The position numbers were made by a program, and so were the translations under genes. A stretch of DNA of 64,000 bases. Source: Perca fluviatilis (Eukaryota; Chordata; Actinopteri; Perciformes; Percidae). The notes beneath the pieces were generated by a model. That model had not been told where the DNA came from and did no database searches. It saw only the letters and a program-made list of their open reading frames with translations. The DNA is taken from contig NC_053115.1 of the NCBI RefSeq assembly GCF_010015445.1, forward strand, positions 5,811,576-5,875,575. The letters are read 5' to 3'. Of this stretch, positions 54,871 to 64,000 are shown piece after piece (the stretch's first letter is position 1; every line of letters starts with the position of its first letter).

Positions 54871-55499
54871 GCTGGCATTTTTTGCTAATTCATTGACAGA
54901 AATGAACAATCAGTCAAGTTTGTGTTCAGCACCACAGCGTAGCTTCACCCCAGGTGATTTTTGTACCTCAAATATCCACTCAACAATAACTCATTCCTGT
55001 CAAGTTAGATTGAAGTGTCCTCTAAAAGTGGGACAAAGGCTAGGTATGCCATTAATGGGGGGGTATCCGTGGGCATTATTTCACACATCTATATCTGTCT
55101 GCAGTGGCCCCCTTCTGTCATGAAGTAAACCACCACAGGCAAAGATGATGTCTAGGTACAGACACACACACTCAGGAGAAAGGCGAGTAAGGTGCATAAA
55201 TGTTGCTTTCAGGGAGTGTCTGGGCTCATGAATGTGTGCTCTGTTCTCATTACTACCCTTGATTACTTTAATCCTCTGTCTGAACTCAGGCCTGTCACAC
55301 GCACCGAGGGATCTGAGAGGTCAAAGATCAAACCATCCCCCTTCTGCTCGCTCCTAAAATCACTGTCTCCTCATTAAACTGCAGCTCCTTTTCTCCGCAT
55401 TAGCACCACCAGTCCCTGCTCCCTCCATCCACCATTCCCCTCTGTCTGTTGCTCTTTTGTGTCTTACCCGTTGCTCCCCTGCTTTTCTCGAAAGAGTAG

Positions 55500-55533
55500 A
55501 CCGCTCTCTCTCTCTCTCTCTCACTCTCTTAAT
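55500..55533. repeat. Short (CT)n
   Basis: About 11 CT units, then CACTCTCTT. Confidence 0.85.
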
Positions 55534-55739
55534 GGACTGGGTACTCTTAGCATCACCACAGCATTGTCCTCTGTAAAGGCAGGGTACTTCAGCGCAAATG
55601 AAGTTGGAACGAGAGAAAAATTACAGGCTTAGGTTCCTTAAAAGCATGCTTCTATTTTCCTCTCGTTCCATTTGGAAGGGGAATGGGCTGTGAAGGGGGA
55701 GACGTGTGGGGGGGTGGGAGGCTGAATTCACAGTTCTTG

Positions 55740-57060
55740 TTATTTTCAATCAAACACACTCCTTCTGAAGATGTGTAAGTGGAAACAGTCCTTGAGAAAT
55801 TATATTTGGGCTAATGATGCTCAGAGCATCAAAGGAGAAACATGCACTTTGAGGCCATTTTCCAATTTCCAGTTTGAGTGAAATACACTGAGCCTCCACC
55901 GAATCAGAAATGAAATGTTTCGGACCAGCGGTTCATATTGATATTAGTATTTTATTGTTGTCCTGTCAGCCAAATGTGTCACCATAATTGAAGCATATAA
56001 TGTCTTTCATTCTGAAAGACATGCATGCTAAAAACAGGCTTCATTATGATCCACTGAGTTGTTTGGTAAAGGCTCTAAAAGCCTTGTTTATTTGGAAAAT
56101 AAATAGGGAAATAACAGCATCAACATCTTTTTTGCAGTCGCCCTTCATATTCCATTTTAAATTATAAATCTGTGCATGCTTTGCATAGCATTAGGACACT
56201 TTCTAAATAACACATTTGCACCCTAAATGCTTCTATTTGCATAATAATTTCACTACATCTATTGACATACGTCACAAATTAATTTCCCATACGGGCTAAT
56301 GGCATTAGCATTTCCTTCTTTAAAAGCTCCACTGTTTGGGGGAATTATTGGATCGGTAGTAGAGAATGGGGACATTGTACACAATTGCATTCCCTATTAG
56401 TTGGCAATTAAATTAACTTTGGGCAAATCTGGTTTGTATTGTCACTAGCAGATGTGTCACGGGAAGCATTTGCGAGGAGTTTATTGGCAAAATCTAACTC
56501 ATTACAGGCTACTCATGACTGGTTGCATTATCAGTAATGTAAAATCCTGCCACATTCAAACTGCTACTTGCTTCTATAGTATTTACTGGTTACAAATGTA
56601 TTTTATTTTGATTTTAGTTATCTCACAATCTGAAAATGTATAACCCGAATGCATCGTAGGAAGTTCTACAGATTCCCTTGATTTTATACCAGTTGCAGTT
56701 TGAGCTTTAAAACCATGATTTTTTCAATCGGAACAATGCAATCTTGCAATAATCTTTTAAACCCCGCCCTGGGGCTATATGGGAAGGATAAAGCATTACG
56801 AGCAAGGACAGATAAGCTAAAGTCACCATATCAGTGCTAAATATGTTGCTCAAAGACATTTTAACTTTCCAAGTGCCAGTGGCAGAGAAAATGAATTATG
56901 TGGTTAGTCTAGTCCAAAAAGGTCAACCGTCATCATCAAACCAGATTGTCTCAGCTCTCCTGTGGGATTTCTTGGTTAATGATGATATCCACTGTAGAAC
57001 TTGTCATTTCACACCTCTCAAAAATCCTAGAATAGTTAAAGAGACAGTGTTCATCTAAAC
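55740..57060. other. Candidate conserved noncoding region, repeat-poor
   Basis: About 1.3 kb of AT-rich, complex sequence without microsatellites or MITE ends. It includes TTTGCATAATAATTTC, CACAAATTAATTTCCC, AATTAAATTAACTTTGG and TATTTTATTGTTG. Density of TAATTA/ATTA cores and lack of insertions in such a repeat-loaded window suggest constraint, which I could not test. The frames at 56452-56643 and 56834-57058 have no domain. Confidence 0.33.
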
Positions 57061-58415
57061 CACAATGTCACCATTTTTCAGATTGGGACATATATTTTAA
57101 ATAGCAATAAATAATAGAATATTAAAAAGCCCAGAAATGAAATGGTCTGACCCATTTTTCTCTGCCAAAGGAACATGAACAAGTGTAAAGGCTACAAGCT
57201 CTTACATCTTGCCTGTGTTTTACTTCTGTATGTAAAGGTTTCTTCAGCCATGTATGAAGTTAACAATCAGTCAAAGTGATTTTTGGAATCCGTGTCAGCT
57301 GACATCCACTGGAGCCGGACCCATCTGAAGAGGAGTGGACATCTCACTTTCAAATTGCTGACTGGCTCAGCAAAAACAACAGGGAGGCGTTGAATTGGTC
57401 TTCACTGCCCATAAGGCCTCTGAGGTCACTGCCACGGCCTGACTAATGAGCTGGGGGGGGGGGTCACGTAATAAAGAGATTTACTGACTGGTCAAGACAT
57501 CCAGTTAGCATAGCCAGCAGTTTCATCAAATTCCCGGAGTGCTAAAGACGTAAATGTGTGTAAAAAAAATGACATTCCCCCTTACAGGGTAGTCGGGTCA
57601 TTTATCACAGCTGACTTTAGGCAGTTAAACCCAGCTATCCGTCTGGGTATTGAAACATTCAAGTGGTGTCAACCAACATGTCAGTCAGTTACCTCTCAAT
57701 GACCTCAGCTCTCCCTCAGAGCTTTTCATTTGGAAAAGCACTGTAATGTAATGAGATTGAGGGCTGAACATGGACCTTTGGCTATAACTCATTCTTTGGA
57801 ACCTTTCACTCAAACGGGCTGACATATTCCCCCCTTTCCGCTACAGGAACTAAACTGAAATTGCAGTAACGTTTAGCGATCGTCAAGGGGTCTGTTATTA
57901 TTTAGGATCTTTTATTTCCAGTTATTCCCTTGCTATAGGGAGAACCTCTAAATGACAGCCCTGTGCAGGAGGTGATAATAAGCAGTTTTCCATCTGTAAT
58001 GCAACCGTCGCTGACAATGGCTGTGGGAAATGTGAACACCTGCCTACCGCCTGCCTACATGTTGCAAGTTAGTCATAAGGATGTTCTTGTTTGTCCCGCA
58101 TGAGTGTGTTCTGTGTGTCCCTGGGCTTTGGGGGGGGGAGGGGTTTTGACTCACCTGTTGATGTAGCTGTCTGGGTTCATAGTAACCTCTTCTGGCTTTG
58201 TCCAGGTTGGTTTACTCTTGAGGCAGTTCTCGTTGTATTAGATGGGTTAAGAGGATGAATGGCAAAGTCAAAGACCCCTGGCATCACTGTTGTGTTTTGC
58301 ATCCTGGTTTCTCCCTGCATTAGCAGTCTCCCCATGTATGACGCCCGCTCTGACCATCCAATCACTTCCTGCCCCGTGCCCTAATCTACCAAACTAAAAG
58401 ACCTGGGTCTAGTTA
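57061..58415. other. Noncoding stretch, no gene
   Basis: Contains G-runs (57452-57462, 58129-58142). No termini or coding signature. Confidence 0.4.
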
Positions 58416-58417
58416 AG

Positions 58418-58592
58418 TCCAAAGCACTTTACAGTTTCTCTCTCATTCACCTATTTGCACACACACTCGCCCAACCATTGGGAGCAAACCGAGTTCAGTA
58501 TCTTCCTCAAAGACACTTTGGCAGGAGGGACCTGGGATCACACCGCCAACCCTGCGATTAATGGATGACCCACTCTACCTGCTGAACCACAG
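58418..58592 (-). mobile_element. tRNA-derived SINE, minus strand
   Basis: On the minus strand it starts GTGGTTCAGCAGGTAGAGTG (pol III A-box region), continues to GGTTGGCGGTGTGATCCC (a degenerate B box), then runs through ATACTGAACTCGGTTTGCTC and AATGAGAGAGAAACTGTAAA to GTGCTTTGGACTT. This order is that of the common percomorph tRNA SINE with a LINE-like GTAAAGCGCTTTG tail. The B box has lost its GGTTCGA core, so it is probably not transcribed now. Confidence 0.75.
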
Positions 58593-60531
58593 ATGTAAAT
58601 AATGCATCTCTATCGCTGTAGAATGATTCTCAAAACCTGTCACTCCATACGCAAAACTGGATACGGATAACTTGTTCAAGTTATCCGATTGCCACTATAC
58701 AGTCTCAGCCCAGAGCCATTCCACCTTGGGAGCGCCCACCTCTGCAGCAGTTTGTGCACTCACTCACGCTCCCTCACTCTGCAACCAATGTAGCTGAAGG
58801 CTTTCTTTGGTGACTTTGGCTGCCAACATGCTGGAGCAGCCAGGAGTGATGAAGGCTTGGGGAATTAGCTGGTGACAGGAACTCTGCGTGGACTCCAGAG
58901 TTGGCAGAGCCCTACAGGGAGCCTCGGAGTGGAGTCACATCATTGAGCCCTGCTCTAAGTACAGGGGGTGAAATATGAACTCCTTTTAATATCCCGCCTA
59001 ATAACTGTGTTGACAAGCGCCATGAGTTACCTTCCGCAGGAATGTCGTGGCATTTGGATAATTAGCTGTAAATAGTATTTTATCATACCTCGCCATCACA
59101 CAGTAGTGGAGACGTTTTTATAGTAGCAAAGGTTAGGTGGTAATTTTCCTCTGCTTATTATGGAGCTAAATGCAGGTATCTCATAGGTGAGGGTGGATTG
59201 CAGGGGACCAGGCCAAGAGAATCTCTGCACCAAGACCAATTAATTTACACTTCAACTCTTCCTGCCCATGCCTGCATCCACTTGGCACCAATACTGGCTC
59301 ATTTAGAAAGTCAGCAAGCTGTCCTCTTCACTCCTTTGTGAGTGATGTTTGTTTTTAGTTAAAGAACGTGACAGAATTTTGTGTCACAGAAAGTGTGTAA
59401 TGTTCCCACAAGCTGGCAGAGGAACAGAGGTCCCAGTCCGATGAAAACACACAAAAACTGATAATTGCTTTTGTGTCGTATTGTTTGTGTAAACCACCTT
59501 AGTGATCACACCACAACAAATGCCTGAAGCTGTTTTTTTTGATGATTTTATACAGCACAGAGCAAATTTCTGTGCATTTTACTGCCAGGCTGTTGATAAT
59601 GGGAAACAGCCTCAGGGAGCTTGAAAAAAAAAAAGAAGGGGAACAAGGTTTTCAGATTTACACGTTATGCCAACAAAAATCTAAATCCCAAATGTGTGTG
59701 TGTGAAAGTGGTATTATCATAACATTTTAGCATACCAGTCTTGGTAACATCCCCTCATACTTAAGGTATTACACTAATAGGATATAGTGATGGCATTATT
59801 AGTTGTGTGAGTCTCCAATTAAACTGTTTCGGTGGCTGTCACTCCTGCTGGCTGGGCTCCCTGTTGGCACAGGATCTAGCTCGCAGAGTAAATAGTAGTA
59901 CAAAGCTGACAGCTGTCTGATAAATTATGCACAGCCCAGTGTTTCAGAGGTGGATACACACACACATACACTCACACTCCCATACATACACTGATCCTCG
60001 CACCGCGCAGGCCCCAGCGGTACAGTTGAGAGGGACTGGAGACTCATTAAACTCTTCCACACATTTAGTTTCTGTTCCCTCTGTGGCTTCTTTGTGTCTC
60101 TCCGTCTCATGTGTATGTGTCTTTTTCACACCTTCTTTTAACATCTCTTGCGTTAGCTCTCGCTCCCTCTTGCCGCTCCTGTATGCTCATGTGGTATCTC
60201 CATTAACACTGCGAAATTGTAGCTCCCTTCTCCTCTCATATCCTCTACAGATTAGAGAACTGATATGGACAAACCAAACCATATGAAGGGTCCTAATCCT
60301 GGTCTCTAGTGGCCCAAACCTGTTAACTATTCAGAAAGAAGTTTTCAGAGGAAAAGAATGTATCTAATTAAGCAGTTCAGTGTAACATATTATTAGTGTT
60401 TTGCTGTCAAACTAACTTTGGTTGGGACCACTTTCTAATAAGGCACCCTTTTGTAAAGTCGTAACTGATTACTCTATTAATGCTTCATAGATAATTCCCT
60501 AATGCATAGGTCCGTTAATAATAACTTAAGG
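58593..60531. other. Noncoding stretch, no gene
   Basis: Holds a 24-bp near-perfect palindrome (58664-58687) and an A-run (59624-59635). Frames at 59927-60286 lack domains. Confidence 0.4.
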
Positions 60532-60533
60532 TG

Positions 60534-60640
60534 GGGCGGCCTCTAGCTCACCCAGTAAGAGCGTTCGCCCCATGTTGGCTGAGTCCTGCAGCGGCCCGGG
60601 TTTGAATCCGACCTGTGGCCCATTGCTGCTTGTCATTTAA
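60534..60640 (+). mobile_element. tRNA-derived SINE, plus strand, 5' part
   Basis: GGGCGGCCTCTAGCTCACCC carries an A-box-like segment (60544-60561), and GGGTTTGAATCC is a B box (60598-60609) about 50 bp downstream, as in tRNA genes. GACCTGTGGCCC, TTGCTGC and TGTCATTT follow, as in a fish SINE that I recognise. It is cut off shortly after the tRNA-like head. It cannot fold as a real tRNA. Confidence 0.72.
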
Positions 60641-61370
60641 ATATTTATTATTTATTGCTTGTCATCAACTGTTTTCATTAGTTCAGTACTCTTCTTCATG
60701 GGTAAACTAATCATCGTATAAAATCGGTGGAGTGGCCCTTTAATCAAAGGGGACCCAACCAATGGATGTTTGACCATTTAAGGCAACTACTTATACTTTC
60801 CACGTCTGCGATGGTCCCAGTCATGTAACTTTGACCACAAGTAGCGCTATGGAGCAATGTTACGCGGGGACTCCATACACTTTTCCTGCTTCAGGTTATT
60901 CTACTGATCAACAGGTGGCGGCAGGGAAGAAGACAGCTAGTAAGTCAAACGTGGGTGTAAACAATGGAGTTTCCAAAACATAAAAAAAGTGGCTTTGCAA
61001 TGATTTATAAGGAAGGAAAGAAAACTAGACAGGGCACCTTTTAAAGACTCAAATAAAATACTTTCCACGCCAGAATGGGTGGCAAACGGAGTAAGACACA
61101 CGTCCCAGAGGGACCAATAGTGGATATAATGACACAAAAATGCGGGCCTGGATGTCTCCAATGTTTAGAATATTGATCATCAAATTTTAGGTTTCCTGAA
61201 AATAGTTAACCATTAAATGTTTGGCACAATGGGAAAAGGAGAGTAAAAGTAATCTCGTATTTTATCTGTTTTTTTATGTTTAACTGCTAACTGCTCTTTA
61301 ATGTTTGATTTCTTATACTGCACTGTAACTTTTATTCTTGGATTTTTATCTGTTTTTAATTTTGTTTTTA
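60641..61370. other. Noncoding stretch, no gene
   Basis: Unique-looking apart from possible repeat motifs (CAACAGGTGGCGGCAG near 60909). No termini were identified. Confidence 0.4.
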
Positions 61371-61657
61371 TGTAAAGCACTTTGAATTGCCCTGTTGCTG
61401 AAATGTGCTATACAATTCAATTTTCTTTATAGTATCAAATCATAACAGGAGTTATCTCAGGACACTTTACAGATGGAGTAGGTCTAGACCACACTCTATA
61501 ACTATAATTTACAAAGACCCAACAATTCCAGTGATTCCCCCCAAGAGCATGCATAAATGCGTAAATGCGACAGTGGCGAGGAAAAACTCCCTTTTTAGGA
61601 AGGAACATCGGACAGACCCAGGCTCCTACAAATACAAATAAAGCTGCCTTGCCTTGC
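61371..61657 (+). mobile_element. LINE/SINE 3' tail split by a second retroposon
   Basis: TGTAAAGCACTTTGAATTG through TGCTATACAA (61371-61415) and TACAAATAAAGCTGCC plus CTTGC repeats (61633-61657) are the two halves of the tail seen whole at 40420. The 216-bp insert between them is listed separately. Confidence 0.7.
61416..61631 (+). mobile_element. Retroposon fragment inserted in a LINE tail
   Basis: The insert from TTCAATTTTCTTTATAG to AGACCCAGGCTC is flanked by ATACAA on both sides (61410-61415 and 61632-61637), a short target duplication. GGACACTTTACAGATGG, GACAGTGGCGAGGAAAAACT and TTTTAGGAAGGAACATCGG match a very common percomorph repeat that I recall. Class (LINE 3' end or SINE) is uncertain. 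Confidence 0.65.
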
Positions 61658-64000
61658 CATAACATTTATAATTACATACCAATTACTTACTTGTTGGCTT
61701 GTTAGAAAGTGAGAAACCCATGACCCAACATATGACACAATCGTTACATAACAACAGAGCAGTGAAAGAGAAAATTAAATAAAAATACAATTAGCCATTA
61801 GCAATACGACAGCGTACATACAAAAGCAACAACAAAATTCCACCCACATGCACACGTTTATCAATGCATTACATCCACTAAATGGCCTAGATTGCCAATA
61901 ATAAGTAAATAAGTAAACAGTAGGGTGTGAGTGGATTACTAACTACAGTCAAATATAAACATTAGGTATAAACAGTAATAATAATTAATAATGACTTATT
62001 TACTTACGTTTATAACTGCTGACTTGATGGCTTATTGAAAAGTGAAAAAAACATCACACGAATTATAAACCCTTTATGAAGGGGGCCTTATTAGAAATTG
62101 GTACTCTTTGTAGTAGCATCCCACTTCAAACCAGTCTGTCCACCCAGTCATGTTGGAAAAAGCAACATTTAATCATCTGCCTGTTTATGTTTTCAGCATT
62201 CGTGGTTTCATCCCACGGAGGTATGAACAGTTGAGAACAGTGGAAAGTCCGCGGTTTTTTCTTCGAAACTCAAGTCCGATGACGTGAAGTGACGTTAATC
62301 CAGCCTCTGCTGGTGCACAGAACAATGACTCTATACAACCGACAAGCCACAGGACGTTCTCCTCATGGATTCACAATATGTAGCCAATTTAGTTTTCCCC
62401 CGTCACTCTATCGTTCCTCGCCTTCCAGCCCTCCTCCTCCCCCCCTCTTCCCCTCATCCTGCCGTCTGGACAGTGCATTAGAGTCGTGTGAGAGGACCTG
62501 GACATCATGCTTTTTCCTTGTGTTATCACTATCAGCCATCAGTGTCCGGTTTCTTCACATGTTGCCACGTTGTCACCTTCTGCAGACTTTGTCTCGACAC
62601 CCTGTTAAGTCCACCTTTTTTTTTAATTCTTTCTGCGTTCTGATCACTGAGATCTCGCTTCCCACGATGTAGAGATAAATTGCTTGGCATTTTGCCATGA
62701 AAGGTTGAGGCCAGGTTACATTAATTTCAGGGGATCTGCAGTGATGCCATCATGCAGACTGAAGACAATGAGGGTCATCTATGTAATTACTGCTCAGTCA
62801 CACACTGTAAATCTTCAGATAGTCAATCAGTTGGTAAATGTGCTAATTGTTTGGTACAAACGTGAGAGCGCTATTAATCTTGTCATCTTACTCTCGGTAA
62901 GAAAGTCTTTAAGCATATTTCCCCAAATACTGAACTATTCTTTCATTGTCATCATTTAAGCCATTTTTCTACTATAGATGCTTGTCGCGGCTTCTCAAGT
63001 GTGAAGATTTGCAGCTTTTCTCTATTTTATACCATAAGAGATTGACTATATTTTGGGTTTTTAACTGTTGGTTGGACAACAGGCATTTAGAAGTCTTACC
63101 TTGGGTTATTGGAAGTTGTGAAGGCCATTTCTCACTATTTTATGAGTAAACAATTAATATAAATAAAACTGAAAATAGTAATCACTGGCAGCCCATGTAG
63201 TAACTGCACGCTTTGTTTGTAAAAGCCATATTCTTCAGGTGAAATTGTCCATTTTACAAGAAATGTGAGGAAGACGATGTGTTAGACTAAACCACATAGG
63301 GATGGTGTACTCTGCGCTGATCGCCACCTGATCCCACTGTGGCTCTAGTCAAAGCCATGACTCTTACACTGGGCCCAATGGGATGCTGAAACAACACCGA
63401 GCAGCCGGCCTCTATGAATATGAATGATCCAACCAAGCATAGATCAAATGCACAGGATCATAGCACCACATTGCTAATTGGGAGGAGATGTGGTAACCTC
63501 TAGACCTCTTGTCTCTATAAAAAAAAAAAAACACATTCTAACAAACCACATGACATTATTATCATTTGGTCTCACTCCCACTGAGATAGGAACCTCCGAC
63601 TCTGTGTCACCGTCTAGACCAGTAATGAGTAAAAGCTGAAGTGTGTGCGTGTGTGTGTGTGTTTGTGAGAAGAACGTTTTTGTCACCGGTGAAGGCAAGA
63701 AATTTAATTAGCACAGACCGAATGAAATCTCTGAATTACGACGGCGGCCAGCGTGCAGACACTGTGGCTGAACAGGTCCGCAGTTAACTCTGCTACAATA
63801 TATTACTGCTGCTGATTATTCATTAATGTGCACATTTTTTCTGCAACAGCTGCCATAACCTTTAGTGCAGTTGTTCATATCAGAGCGCTGTCTCCGTTTT
63901 TGACTTTGTGAATGGGATAATCTCAGTGTGAAAGAAAGATTAGCCGAGCAAGAGCGCCGGCGAGAACTCTCCACTGATCCCAGCCCCGGGCGCAACAGTA
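61658..64000. other. Noncoding stretch, no gene
   Basis: AT-rich until about 63200, with short (TG)n at 63644-63663. The last 100 bp are GC-rich (GAGCGCCGGCGAGAAC, CCCCGGGCGC). The 127-codon frame at 62289-62672 is Ser/Pro/Leu-rich without a domain. I see no gene. Confidence 0.4.

Noticed and set aside
60534..60640. Possible functional tRNA gene (A- and B-box-like motifs)
   Set aside because: No acceptor-stem pairing, no anticodon arm and no terminator at the right place. It matches a SINE head instead.

Overview
The window is vertebrate nuclear DNA with no protein-coding host gene that I can support. The repeat content points to a percomorph teleost: very long (TG)n, (TC)n and (TA)n tracts, tRNA-derived SINEs, many short hAT-like and TTAA-flanked DNA elements, a Harbinger remnant and LINE fragments. 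The taxon is inferred from repeat families I recognise, not from a marker gene. Nearly all open frames are short, overlap on both strands, or are translated microsatellites. The likeliest setting is a long intron or an intergenic desert.

Layout. 1-8 kb: mostly unique sequence with a 5'-truncated hAT end near 1.35 kb, one complete hAT MITE (5391-5748), and (CT)n and C/AC tracts. 8-11 kb: a hAT element (8869-10617) with a second hAT element nested inside it (9133-10462), each flanked by a perfect 8-bp target-site duplication. 11-18 kb: largely unique, with candidate conserved stretches and a 145-bp (TG)n. 18.8-19.6 kb: a TTAA-flanked MITE carrying six tandem copies of a 46-bp unit. 20-30 kb: long microsatellites, possible conserved noncoding blocks and a LINE C-terminal scrap. 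31-37 kb: the most rearranged part. It holds a second MITE copy, a microexon/recursive-splice-like site beside a long (TG)n, a TTAGGG-like block, a hAT element containing a 436-bp copy of sequence 2460 bp upstream, a Harbinger element with a transposase remnant, and another hAT MITE. 37-50 kb: a dispersed-repeat pair, one more hAT MITE, microsatellites and an 807-bp snapback element. 51-55 kb: a hAT MITE interrupted by an element carrying a broken SF2/RecQ-like helicase exon, then an L1-type ORF2 end on the minus strand. 55-64 kb: a repeat-poor, AT-rich candidate conserved region, then two SINEs and a nested retroposon tail.

The only host-gene signal is a juxtaposed 3'/5' splice-site motif at 32484/32485, followed by a 45-bp open exon-like segment and a strong 5' splice site. 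If the window is an intron transcribed on the plus strand, this could be a recursive splice site or a cassette microexon. There is no gene network to describe. The biology visible here is layered transposon insertion, capture and tandem amplification, plus possible regulatory conservation that needs alignment to test.
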